From Auanema rhodensis (Eukaryota > Nematoda > Chromadorea > Rhabditida > Rhabditidae), in contig CAXKVF010000089.1 of assembly GCA_964057225.1 (NCBI GenBank), forward strand, positions 62,001-126,000: 64,000 bases of DNA. The letters run 5' to 3'. The position numbers and the translations under genes are program-made. Position 1 is the stretch's first letter. Every line of letters starts with the position of its first letter. Positions 26,225-39,072 of the stretch are shown here, piece after piece. The notes beneath the pieces were generated by a model. The model was not told where the DNA came from. It saw only the letters and a program-made list of their open reading frames with translations, and did no database searches.

Positions 26225-27632
26225 TATGGACATGGGGAATCTAATTTTGAAAACCGCATCTCTTTATCTTTCACGTGAAGCGAGTTACATACCAAGTGCA
26301 CATCACGTGTACATTTAATTAGCATAAATTAAAGTTCACGTAAATTTCAAAGTCATGGTTACCATGAACCAATATCAATACAAATTTGTTTTTAGACTAA
26401 TATGGACATGGGGAATCTAATTTTGAAAACCGCATCTCTTTATCTTTCACGTGAAGCGAGTTACATACCAAGTGCACATCACGTGTACATTTAATTAGCA
26501 TAAATTAAAGTTCACGTAAATTTCAAAGTCATGGTTACCATGAAGCAATATCAATAAAAATTTGTTTTTAGACTAATATGGACATGGGGAATCTAATTTT
26601 GAAAACCGCATCTCTTTATCTTTCACGTGAAGCGAGTTACATACCAAGTGCACATCACGTGTACATTTATTTAGCATAAATTAAAGTTCACGTAAATTTC
26701 AAAGTCATGGTTACCATGAACCAATATCAATAAAAATTTGTTTTTAGACTAATATGGACATGGGGAATCTAATTTTGAAAACCGCATCTCTTTATCTTTC
26801 ACGTGAAGCGAGTTACATACCAAGTGCACATCACGTGTACATTTAATTAGCATAAATTAAAGTTCACGTAAAATTCAAAGTCATGGTTACCATGCACCAA
26901 TATCAATAAAAATTTGTTTTTAGACTAATATGGACATGGGGAATCTAATTTTGAAAACCGCATCTCTTTATCTTTTACGTGAAGCGAGTTACATACCAAG
27001 TGCACATCACGTGTACATTTAATTAGCATAAATTAAAGTTCACGTAAATTTCAAAGTCATGGTTACCATGAACCAATATCAATAAAAATTTGTTTTTAGA
27101 CTAATATGGACATGGGGAATCTAATTTTGAAAACCGCATCTCTTTATCTTTCACGTGAAGCGAGTTACATACCAAGTGCACATCACGTGTACATTTAATT
27201 AGCATAAATTAAAGTTCACGTAAATTTCAAAGTCATGGTTACCATGCACCAATATCAATAAAAATTTGTTTTTAGACTAATATGGACATGGGGAATCTAA
27301 TTTTGAAAACCGCATCTCTTTATCTTTCACGTGAAGCGAGTTACATACCAAGTGCACATCACGTGTACATTTAATTAGCATAAATTAAAGTTCACGTAAA
27401 TTTCAAAGTCATGGTTACCATGCACCAATATCAATAAAAATTTGTTTTTAGACTAATATGGACATGGGGAATCTAATTTTGAAAACCGCATCTCTTTATC
27501 TTTCACGTGAAGCGAGTTACATACCAAGTGCACATCACGTGTACATTTAATTAGCATAAATTAAAGTTCACGTAAATTTCAAAGTCATGGTTACCATGAA
27601 CCAATATCAATAAAAATTTGTTTTTAGACTAA
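26225..27632. repeat. Irregular tail of the 16-mer domain (M150-M157)
   Basis: Order: AAC/c157, AAG, AAC with private t94, a121/CAC, t48/AAC, CAC, CAC, AAC. The c157-AAG-AAC-a121-t48 run copies monomers 1 and 3-6 of the 16-mer, with the second CAC deleted and t139 absent. This is a worn boundary between two domains. Confidence 0.65.
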
Positions 27633-28864
27633 TATGGACATGGGGAATCTAATTTTGAAAACCGCATCTCTTTATCTTTCACGTGAAGCGAGTTACATAC
27701 CAAGTGCACATCACGTGTACATTTAATTAGCATAAATTAAAGTTCACGTAAAATTCAAAGTCATGGTTACCATGCACCAATATCAATAAAAATTTGTTTT
27801 TAGACTAATATGGACATGGGGAATCTAATTTTGAAAACCGCATCTCTTTATCTTTCACGTGAAGCGAGTTACATACCAAGTGCACATCACGTGTACATTT
27901 AATTAGCATAAATTAAAGTTCACGTAAATTTCAAAGTCATGGTTACCATGAACCAATATCAATTAAAATTTGTTTTTAGACTAATATGGACATGGGGAAT
28001 CTAATTTTGAAAACCGTATCTCTTTATCTTTCACGTGAAGCGAGTTACATACCAAGTGCACATCACGTGTACATTTAATTAGCATAAATTAAAGTTCACG
28101 TAAATTTCAAAGTCATGGTTACCATGAACCAATATCAATAAAAATTTGTTTTTAGACTAATATGGACATGGGCAATCTAATTTTGAAAACCGCATCTCTT
28201 TATCTTTCACGTGAAGCAAGTTACATACCAAGTGCACATCACGTGTACATTTAATTAGCATAAATTAAAGTTCACGTAAATTTCAAAGTCATGGTTACCA
28301 TGCACCAATATCAATAAAAATTTGTTTTTAGACTAATATGGACATGAGGAATCTAATTTTGAAAACCGCATCTCTTTATCTTTCACGTGAAGCGAGTTAC
28401 ATACCGAGTGCACATCACGTGTACATTTAATTAGCATAAATTAAAGTTCACGTAAATTTCAAAGTCATGGTTACCATGAACCAATATCAATTAAAATTTG
28501 TTTTTAGACTAATATGGACATGGGGAATCTAATTTTGAAAACCGTATCTCTTTATCTTTCACGTGAAGCGAGTTACATACCAAGTGCACATCACGTGTAC
28601 ATTTAATTAGCATAAATTAAAGTTCACGTAAATTTCAAAGTCATGGTTACCATGAAGCAATATCAATAAAAATTTGTTTTTAGACTAATATGGACATGGG
28701 GAATCTAATTTTGAAAACCGCATCTCTTTATCTTTCACGTGAAGCGAGTTACATACCAAGTGCACATCACGTGTACATTTAATTAGCATAAATTAAAGTT
28801 CACGTAAATTTCAAAGTCATGGTTACCATGAACCAATATCAATAAAAATTTGTTTTTAGACTAA
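27633..28864. repeat. 7-monomer HOR unit, copy 1 (M158-M164)
   Basis: Order: a121/CAC, AAC/t156, t33/AAC, c13+a58/CAC, a11+g70/AAC/t156, t33/AAG, AAC; 1232 bp. The tags t156, t33, c13, a11 and g70 appear here for the first time and dominate the next 22 kb, while a121 is carried over from the previous domain. The block is therefore a bridge. Confidence 0.75.
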
Positions 28865-29920
28865 TATGGACATGGGGAATCTAATTTTGAAAACCGCATC
28901 TCTTTATCTTTCACGTGAAGCGAGTTACATACCAAGTGCACATCACGTGTACATTTAATTAGCATAAATTAAAGTTCACGTAAAATTCAAAGTCATGGTT
29001 ACCATGCACCAATATCAATAAAAATTTGTTTTTAGACTAATATGGACATGGGGAATCTAATTTTGAAAACCGCATCTCTTTATCTTTCACGTGAAGCGAG
29101 TTACATACCAAGTGCACATCACGTGTACATTTAATTAGCATAAATTAAAGTTCACGTAAATTTCAAAGTCATGGTTACCATGAACCAATATCAATTAAAA
29201 TTTGTTTTTAGACTAATATGGACATGGGCAATCTAATTTTGAAAACCGCATCTCTTTATCTTTCACGTGAAGCAAGTTACATACCAAGTGCACATCACGT
29301 GTACATTTAATTAGCATAAATTAAAGTTCACGTAAATTTCAAAGTCATGGTTACCATGCACCAATATCAATAAAAATTTGTTTTTAGACTAATATGGACA
29401 TGAGGAATCTAATTTTGAAAACCGCATCTCTTTATCTTTCACGTGAAGCGAGTTACATACCGAGTGCACATCACGTGTACATTTAATTAGCATAAATTAA
29501 AGTTCACGTAAATTTCAAAGTCATGGTTACCATGAACCAATATCAATTAAAATTTGTTTTTAGACTAATATGGACATGGGGAATCTAATTTTGAAAACCG
29601 TATCTCTTTATCTTTCACGTGAAGCGAGTTACATACCAAGTGCACATCACGTGTACATTTAATTAGCATAAATTAAAGTTCACGTAAATTTCAAAGTCAT
29701 GGTTACCATGAACCAATATCAATAAAAATTTGTTTTTAGACTAATATGGACATGGGCAATCTAATTTTGAAAACCGCATCTCTTTATCTTTCACGTGAAG
29801 CGAGTTACATACCAAGTGCACATCACGTGTACATTTAATTAGCATAAATTAAAGTTCACGTAAATTTCAAAGTCATGGTTACCATGAACCAATATCAATA
29901 AAAATTTGTTTTTAGACTAA
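28865..29920. repeat. 7-mer HOR, contracted copy 2 (M165-M170)
   Basis: Order: a121/CAC, AAC/t156, c13+a58/CAC, a11+g70/AAC/t156, t33/AAC, c13/AAC. It matches copy 1 with the first t33 monomer deleted and a changed end. It contains the last a121 and the second and last a58 (M167; the first is M161). Confidence 0.72.
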
Positions 29921-31856
29921 TATGGACATGGGCAATCTAATTTTGAAAACCGCATCTCTTTATCTTTCACGTGAAGCGAGTTACATACCAAGTGCACATC
30001 ACGTGTACATTTAATTAGCATAAATTAAAGTTCACGTAAATTTCAAAGTCATGGTTACCATGAACCAATATCAATAAAAATTCGTTTTTAGACTAATATG
30101 GACATGGGGAATCTAATTTTGAAAACCGCATCTCTTTATCTTTCACGTGAAGCGAGTTACATACCAAGTGCACATCACGTGTACATTTAATTAGCATAAA
30201 TTAAAGTTCACGTAAATTTCAAAGTCATGGTTACCATGCACCAATATCAATAAAAATTTGTTTTTAGACTAATATGGACATGGGGAATCTAATTTTGAAA
30301 ACCGCATCTCTTTATCTTTCACGTGAAGCGAGTTACATACCAAGTGCACATCACGTGTACATTTAATTAGCATAAATTAAAGTTCACGTAAATTTCAAAG
30401 TCATGGTTACCATGCACCAATATCAATAAAAATTTGTTTTTAGACTAATATGGACATGAGGAATCTAATTTTGAAAACCGCATCTCTTTATCTTTCACGA
30501 GAAGCGAGTTACATACCAAGTGCACATCACGTGTACATTTAATTAGCATAAATTAAAGTTCACGTAAATTTCAAAGTCATGGTTACCATGCACCAATATC
30601 AATAAAAATTTGTTTTTAGACTAATATGGACATGGGGAATTTAGTTTTGAAAACCGCATCTCTTTATCTTTCACGTGAAGCGAGTTACATACCAAGTGCA
30701 CATCATGTGTACACTTAATTAGCATAAATTAAAGTTCACGTAAATTTCAAAGTCATGGTTACCATGAACCAATATCAATTAAAATTTGTTTTTAGACTAA
30801 TATGGACATGGGGAATCCAATTTTGAAAACCGTATCTCTTTATCTTTCACGTGAAGCGAGTTACATACCAAGTGCACATCACGTGTACATTTAATTAGCA
30901 TAAATTAAAGTTCACGTAAATTTCAAAGTCATGGTTACCATGAACCAATATCAATAAAAATTTGTTTTTAGACTAATATGGACATGGGCAATCTAATTTT
31001 GAAAACCGCATCTCTTTATCTTTCACGTGAAGCGAGTTACATACCAAGTGCACATCACGTGTACATTTAATTAGCATAAATTAAAGTTCACGTAAATTTC
31101 AAAGTCATGGTTACCATGCACCAATATCAATAAAAATTCGTTTTTAGACTAATATGGACATGGGGAATCTAATTTTGAAAACCGCATCTCTTTATCTTTC
31201 ACGTGAAGCGAGTTACATACCAAGTGCACATCACGTGTACATTTAATTAGCATAAATTAAAGTTCACGTAAATTTCAAAGTCATGGTTACCATGAACCAA
31301 TATCAATTAAAATTTGTTTTTAGACTAATATGGACATGGGCAATCTAATTTTGAAAACCGCATCTCTTTATCTTTCACGTGAAGCGAGTTACATACCAAG
31401 TGCACATCACGTGTACATTTAATTAGCATAAATTAAAGTTCACGTAAATTTCAAAGTCATGGTTACCATGCACCAATATCAATAAAAATTTGTTTTTAGA
31501 CTAATATGGACATGGGGAATCTAATTTTGAAAACCGCATCTCTTTATTTTTCACGTGAAGCGAGTTACATACCAAGTGCACATCACGTGTACATTTAATT
31601 AGCATAAATTAAAGTTCACGTAAATTTCAAAGTCATGGTTACCATGCACCAATATCAATAAAAATTTGTTTTTAGACTAATATGGACATGGGGAATCTAA
31701 TTTTGAAAACCGCATCTCTTCATCTTTCACGTGAAGCGAGTTACATACCAAGTGCACATCACGTGTACATTTAATTAGCATAAATTAAAGTTCACGTAAA
31801 TTTCAAAGTCATGGTTACCATGCACCAATATCAATAAAAATTTGTTTTTAGACTAA
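29921..31856. repeat. 11-monomer HOR unit, copy 1 (M171-M181)
   Basis: Order: AAC/c163, CAC, CAC, a11+a52/CAC, t17+g20+t82+c90/AAC/t156, c18+t33/AAC, c13/CAC/c163, AAC/t156, c13/CAC, t44/CAC, c41/CAC; 1936 bp. M171 also carries c13, which later copies lack at this place. M175 is one of the most heavily tagged repeated types in the array. Confidence 0.83.
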
Positions 31857-33616
31857 TATGGACATGGGGAATCTAATTTTGAAAACCGCATCTCTTTATC
31901 TTTCACGTGAAGCGAGTTACATACCAAGTGCACATCACGTGTACATTTAATTAGCATAAATTAAAGTTCACGTAAATTTCAAAGTCATGGTTACCATGAA
32001 CCAATATCAATAAAAATTCGTTTTTAGACTAATATGGACATGGGGAATCTAATTTTGAAAACCGCATCTCTTTATCTTTCACGTGAAGCGAGTTACATAC
32101 CAAGTGCACATCACGTGTACATTTAATTAGCATAAATTAAAGTTCACGTAAATTTCAAAGTCATGGTTACCATGCACCAATATCAATAAAAATTTGTTTT
32201 TAGACTAATATGGACATGGGGAATCTAATTTTGAAAACCGCATCTCTTTATCTTTCACGTGAAGCGAGTTACATACCAAGTGCACATCACGTGTACATTT
32301 AATTAGCATAAATTAAAGTTCACGTAAATTTCAAAGTCATGGTTACCATGCACCAATATCAATAAAAATTTGTTTTTAGACTAATATGGACATGAGGAAT
32401 CTAATTTTGAAAACCGCATCTCTTTATCTTTCACGAGAAGCGAGTTACATACCAAGTGCACATCACGTGTACATTTAATTAGCATAAATTAAAGTTCACG
32501 TAAATTTCAAAGTCATGGTTACCATGCACCAATATCAATAAAAATTTGTTTTTAGACTAATATGGACATGAGGAATCTAATTTTGAAAACCGCATCTCTT
32601 TATCTTTCACGAGAAGCGAGTTACATACCAAGTGCACATCATGTGTACACTTAATTAGCATAAATTAAAGTTCACGTAAATTTCAAAGTCATGGTTACCA
32701 TGAACCAATATCAATTAAAATTTGTTTTTAGACTAATATGGACATGGGGAATCTAATTTTGAAAACCGCATCTCTTTATCTTTCACGTGAAGCGAGTTAC
32801 ATACCAAGTGCACATCACGTGTACATTTAATTAGCATAAATTAAAGTTCACGTAAATTTCAAAGTCATGGTTACCATGCACCAATATCAATAAAAATTCG
32901 TTTTTAGACTAATATGGACATGGGGAATCTAATTTTGAAAACCGCATCTCTTTATCTTTCACGTGAAGCGAGTTACATACCAAGTGCACATCACGTGTAC
33001 ATTTAATTAGCATAAATTAAAGTTCACGTAAATTTCAAAGTCATGGTTACCATGCACCAATATCAATAAAAATTTGTTTTTAGACTAATATGGACATGAG
33101 GAATCTAATTTTGAAAACCGCATCTCTTTATCTTTCACGAGAAGCGAGTTACATACCAAGTGCACATCACGTGTACATTTAATTAGCATAAATTAAAGTT
33201 CACGTAAATTTCAAAGTCATGGTTACCATGCACCAATATCAATAAAAATTTGTTTTTAGACTAATATGGACATGGGGAATCTAATTTTGAAAACCGCATC
33301 TCTTTATTTTTCACGTGAAGCGAGTTACATACCAAGTGCACATCACGTGTACATTTAATTAGCATAAATTAAAGTTCACGTAAATTTCAAAGTCATGGTT
33401 ACCATGCACCAATATCAATAAAAATTTGTTTTTAGACTAATATGGACATGGGGAATCTAATTTTGAAAACCGCATCTCTTCATCTTTCACGTGAAGCGAG
33501 TTACATACCAAGTGCACATCACGTGTACATTTAATTAGCATAAATTAAAGTTCACGTAAATTTCAAAGTCATGGTTACCATGCACCAATATCAATAAAAA
33601 TTTGTTTTTAGACTAA
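31857..33616. repeat. 10-monomer recombinant form of the 11-mer HOR (M182-M191)
   Basis: Order: AAC/c163, CAC, CAC, a11+a52/CAC, hybrid M186, CAC/c163, CAC, a11+a52/CAC, t44/CAC, c41/CAC. M186 combines the head of the a11+a52 type with the t82+c90/t156 tail of the M175 type. The c18+t33 monomer and both c13 monomers are missing, and a second a11+a52 copy (M189) has been gained. Confidence 0.8.
32561..32736. repeat. Hybrid monomer M186 (a11+a52 head, t82+c90/t156 tail)
   Basis: The head tags a11 and a52 are those of the preceding monomer M185. The tail tags t82, c90, AAC and t156 are those of M175 and M196, which carry t17+g20 in the head and no a52. The switch lies between p52 and p82. This is the sharpest within-monomer exchange point in the window. 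Confidence 0.82.
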
Positions 33617-35552
33617 TATGGACATGGGGAATCTAATTTTGAAAACCGCATCTCTTTATCTTTCACGTGAAGCGAGTTACATACCAAGTGCACATCACGT
33701 GTACATTTAATTAGCATAAATTAAAGTTCACGTAAATTTCAAAGTCATGGTTACCATGAACCAATATCAATAAAAATTCGTTTTTAGACTAATATGGACA
33801 TGGGGAATCTAATTTTGAAAACCGCATCTCTTTATCTTTCACGTGAAGCGAGTTACATACCAAGTGCACATCACGTGTACATTTAATTAGCATAAATTAA
33901 AGTTCACGTAAATTTCAAAGTCATGGTTACCATGCACCAATATCAATAAAAATTTGTTTTTAGACTAATATGGACATGGGGAATCTAATTTTGAAAACCG
34001 CATCTCTTTATCTTTCACGTGAAGCGAGTTACATACCAAGTGCACATCACGTGTACATTTAATTAGCATAAATTAAAGTTCACGTAAATTTCAAAGTCAT
34101 GGTTACCATGCACCAATATCAATAAAAATTTGTTTTTAGACTAATATGGACATGAGGAATCTAATTTTGAAAACCGCATCTCTTTATCTTTCACGAGAAG
34201 CGAGTTACATACCAAGTGCACATCACGTGTACATTTAATTAGCATAAATTAAAGTTCACGTAAATTTCAAAGTCATGGTTACCATGCACCAATATCAATA
34301 AAAATTTGTTTTTAGACTAATATGGACATGGGGAATTTAGTTTTGAAAACCGCATCTCTTTATCTTTCACGTGAAGCGAGTTACATACCAAGTGCACATC
34401 ATGTGTACACTTAATTAGCATAAATTAAAGTTCACGTAAATTTCAAAGTCATGGTTACCATGAACCAATATCAATTAAAATTTGTTTTTAGACTAATATG
34501 GACATGGGGAATCCAATTTTGAAAACCGTATCTCTTTATCTTTCACGTGAAGCGAGTTACATACCAAGTGCACATCACGTGTACATTTAATTAGCATAAA
34601 TTAAAGTTCACGTAAATTTCAAAGTCATGGTTACCATGAACCAATATCAATAAAAATTTGTTTTTAGACTAATATGGACATGGGCAATCTAATTTTGAAA
34701 ACCGCATCTCTTTATCTTTCACGTGAAGCGAGTTACATACCAAGTGCACATCACGTGTACATTTAATTAGCATAAATTAAAGTTCACGTAAATTTCAAAG
34801 TCATGGTTACCATGCACCAATATCAATAAAAATTCGTTTTTAGACTAATATGGACATGGGGAATCTAATTTTGAAAACCGCATCTCTTTATCTTTCACGT
34901 GAAGCGAGTTACATACCAAGTGCACATCACGTGTACATTTAATTAGCATAAATTAAAGTTCACGTAAATTTCAAAGTCATGGTTACCATGAACCAATATC
35001 AATTAAAATTTGTTTTTAGACTAATATGGACATGGGCAATCTAATTTTGAAAACCGCATCTCTTTATCTTTCACGTGAAGCGAGTTACATACCAAGTGCA
35101 CATCACGTGTACATTTAATTAGCATAAATTAAAGTTCACGTAAATTTCAAAGTCATGGTTACCATGCACCAATATCAATAAAAATTTGTTTTTAGACTAA
35201 TATGGACATGGGGAATCTAATTTTGAAAACCGCATCTCTTTATTTTTCACGTGAAGCGAGTTACATACCAAGTGCACATCACGTGTACATTTAATTAGCA
35301 TAAATTAAAGTTCACGTAAATTTCAAAGTCATGGTTACCATGCACCAATATCAATAAAAATTTGTTTTTAGACTAATATGGACATGGGGAATCTAATTTT
35401 GAAAACCGCATCTCTTCATCTTTCACGTGAAGCGAGTTACATACCAAGTGCACATCACGTGTACATTTAATTAGCATAAATTAAAGTTCACGTAAATTTC
35501 AAAGTCATGGTTACCATGCACCAATATCAATAAAAATTTGTTTTTAGACTAA
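33617..35552. repeat. 11-monomer HOR unit, copy 2 (M192-M202)
   Basis: This repeats 29921-31856 type for type at an offset of 21 monomers (3696 bp), including the five-tag monomer (M196) and the c18+t33 monomer (M197). The only difference I see is that M192 lacks the c13 of M171. Confidence 0.87.
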
Positions 35553-36608
35553 TATGGACATGGGGAATCTAATTTTGAAAACCGCATCTCTTTATCTTTC
35601 ACGTGAAGCGAGTTACATACCAAGTGCACATCACGTGTACATTTAATTAGCATAAATTAAAGTTCACGTAAATTTCAAAGTCATGGTTACCATGAACCAA
35701 TATCAATAAAAATTCGTTTTTAGACTAATATGGACATGGGGAATCTAATTTTGAAAACCGCATCTCTTTATCTTTCACGTGAAGCGAGTTACATACCAAG
35801 TGCACATCACGTGTACATTTAATTAGCATAAATTAAAGTTCACGTAAATTTCAAAGTCATGGTTACCATGCACCAATATCAATAAAAATTTGTTTTTAGA
35901 CTAATATGGACATGGGGAATCTAATTTTGAAAACCGCATCTCTTTATCTTTCACGTGAAGCGAGTTACATACCAAGTGCACATCACGTGTACATTTAATT
36001 AGCATAAATTAAAGTTCACGTAAATTTCAAAGTCATGGTTACCATGAACCAATATCAATTAAAATTTGTTTTGAGACTAATATGGACATGGGCAATCCAA
36101 TTTTGAAAACCGCATCTCTTTATCTTTCACGTGAAGCGAGTTACATACCAAGTGCACATCACGTGTACATTTAATTAGCATAAATTAAAGTTCACGTAAA
36201 TTTCAAAGTCATGGTTACCATGCACCAATATCAATAAAAATTTGTTTTTAGACTAATATGGACATGGGGAATCTAATTTTGAAAACCGCATCTCTTTATC
36301 TTTCACGTGAAGCGAGTTACATACCAAGTGCACATCACGTGTACATTTAATTAGCATAAATTAAAGTTCACGTAAATTTCAAAGTCATGGTTACCATGAA
36401 CCAATATCAATTAAAATTTGTTTTGAGACTAATATGGACATGGGCAATCCAATTTTGAAAACCGCATCTCTTTATCTTTCACGTGAAGCGAGTTACATAC
36501 CAAGTGCACATCACGTGTACATTTAATTAGCATAAATTAAAGTTCACGTAAATTTCAAAGTCATGGTTACCATGAAGCAATATCAATAAAAATTTGTTTT
36601 TAGACTAA
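35553..36608. repeat. Transition with two t156+g169 / c13+c18 dimers (M203-M208)
   Basis: M203-M204 begin an 11-mer (AAC/c163, CAC) and then switch to AAC/t156/g169 followed by c13+c18, twice (M205-M206 and M207-M208). The g169 type is followed by c13+c18 in all five of its occurrences (M205, M207, M210, M223, M246), so it is a linked two-monomer module. M208 ends in AAG and leads into the a7 type. Confidence 0.75.
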
Positions 36609-39072
36609 TATGGAAATGGGGAATCTAATTTTGAAAACCGCATCTCTTTATCTTTCACGTGAAGCGAGTTACATACCAAGTGCACATCACGTGTACATTT
36701 AATTAGCATAAATTAAAGTTCACGTAAATTTCAAAGTCATGGTTACCATGCACCAATATCAATAAAAATTTGTTTTTAGACTAATATGGACATGGGGAAT
36801 CTAATTTTGGAAACCGCATCTCTTTATCTTTCACCTGAAGCGAGTTACATACCAAGTGCACATCACGTGTACATTTAATTAGCATAAATTAAAGTTCACG
36901 TAAATTTCAAAGTCATGGTTACCATGAACCAATATCAATTAAAATTTGTTTTGAGACTAATATGGACATGGGCAATCCAATTTTGAAAACCGCATCTCTT
37001 TATCTTTCACGTGAAGCGAGTTACATACCAAGTGCACATCACGTGTACATTTAATTAGCATAAATTAAAGTTCACGTAAATTTCAAAGTCATGGTTACCA
37101 TGCACCAATATCAATAAAAATTTGTTTTTAGACTAATATGGACATGGGGAATCTAATTTTGAAAACCGCATCTCTTTATCTTTCACGTGAAGCGAGTTAC
37201 ATACCAAGTGCACATCACGTGTACATTTAATTAGCATAAATTAAAGTTCACGTAAATTTCAAAGTCATGGTTACCATGCACCAATATCAATAAAAATTTG
37301 TTTTTAGACTAATATGGACATGGGGAATCTAATTTTGAAAACCGCATCTCTTCATCTTTCACGTGAAGCGAGTTACATACCAAGTGCACATCACGTGTAC
37401 ATTTAATTAGCATAAATTAAAGTTCACGTAAATTTCAAAGTCATGGTTACCATGCACCAATATCAATAAAAATTTGTTTTTAGACTAATATGGACATGGG
37501 GAATCTAATTTTGAAAACCGCATCTCTTTATCTTTCACGTGAAGCGAGTTACATACCAAGTGCACATCACGTGTACATTTAATTAGCATAAATTAAAGTT
37601 CACGTAAATTTCAAAGTCATGGTTACCATGAACCAATATCAATAAAAATTCGTTTTTAGACTAATATGGACATGGAGAATCTAATTTTGAAAACCGCATC
37701 TCTTTATCTTTCACGTGAAGCGAGTTACATACCAAGTGCACATCACGTGTACATTTAATTAGCATAAATTAAAGTTCACTTAAATTTAAAAGTCATGGTT
37801 ACCATGAACCAGTATCAATAAAAATTTGTTTTTGGACTAATATGGACATGGAGAATCTAATTTTGAAAACCGCATCTCTTTATCTTTCACGTGAAGCGAG
37901 TTACATACCGAGTGCACATCACGTGTACATTTAATTAGCATAAATTAAAGTTCACGTAAATTTCAAAGTCATGGTTACCATGCACCAATATCAATAAAAA
38001 TTTATTTTTAGACTAATATGGACATGGGGAATCTAATTTTGAAAACCGCATCTCTTCATCTTTCACGTGAAGCGAGTTACATACCAAGTGCACATCAAGT
38101 GTACATTTAATTAGCATAAATTAAAGTTCACGTAAATTTCAAAGTCATGGTTACCATGCACCAATATCAATAAAAATTTATTTTTAGACTAATATGGACA
38201 TGGGGAATCTAATTTTGAAAACCGCATCTCTTCATCTTTCACGTGAAGCGAGTTACATACCAAGTGCACATCAAGTGTACATTTAATTAGCATAAATTAA
38301 AGTTCACGTAAATTTCAAAGTCATGGTTACCATGCACCAATATCAATAAAAATTTGTTTTTAGACTAATATGGACATGGGGAATCTAATTTTGAAAACCG
38401 CATCTCTTTATCTTTCACGTGAAGCGAGTTACATACCAAGTGCACATCACGTGTACATTTAATTAGCATAAATTAAAGTTCACGTAAATTTCAAAGTCAT
38501 GGTTACCATGCACCAATATCAATAAAAATTTGTTTTTAGACTAATATGGACATGAGGAATCTAATTTTGAAAACCGCATCTCTTTATCTTTCACGTGAAG
38601 CGAGTTACATACCGAGTGCACATCACGTGTACATTTAATTAGCATAAATTAAAGTTCACGTAAATTTCAAAGTCATGGTTACCATGCACCAATATCAATA
38701 AAAATTTATTTTTAGACTAATATGGACATGGGGAATCTAATTTTGAAAACCGCATCTCTTCATCTTTCACGTGAAGCGAGTTACATACCAAGTGCACATC
38801 AAGTGTACATTTAATTAGCATAAATTAAAGTTCACGTAAATTTCAAAGTCATGGTTACCATGCACCAATATTAATAAAAATTTGTTTTTAGACTAATATG
38901 GACATGGGGAATCTAATTTTGAAAACCGCATCTCTTTATCTTTCACGTGAAGCGAGTTACATACCAAGTGCACATCACGTGTACATTTAATTAGCATAAA
39001 TTAAAGTTCACGTAAATTTCAAAGTCATGGTTACCATGAAGCAATATCAATAAAAATTTGTTTTTAGACTAA
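36609..39072. repeat. 14-monomer block between a7 markers (M209-M222)
   Basis: The block starts with a7/CAC and continues: AAC/t156/g169 (M210, private g26 and c51), c13+c18, CAC, c41, AAC/c163, divergent M215, then M216 (a12+g70/a164), M217 and M218 (both c41+a82), CAC, a11+g70/a164, c41+a82, AAG. M217 carries both c41+a82 and a164, so it looks like a hybrid or local duplicate of the a164-to-c41+a82 module. Confidence 0.7.
37665..37840. repeat. Most divergent monomer, M215
   Basis: This copy has five substitutions seen in no or one other monomer: a12 (shared only with M216), t116 (breaks the third CACGT core), a124, g148 and g170. Length is still exactly 176 bp. Such a copy is either older than its neighbours or a local sequencing or assembly error; a12 shared with M216 argues for real sequence. 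Confidence 0.75.

Noticed and set aside
30073-30090. CENP-B box in c163 monomers (ATTCG followed by a T run)
   Set aside because: The TTCG start resembles the NTTCGNNNNANNCGGGN consensus, but the required A and the CGGG core are absent. No copy of the array has CGGG after TTCG.
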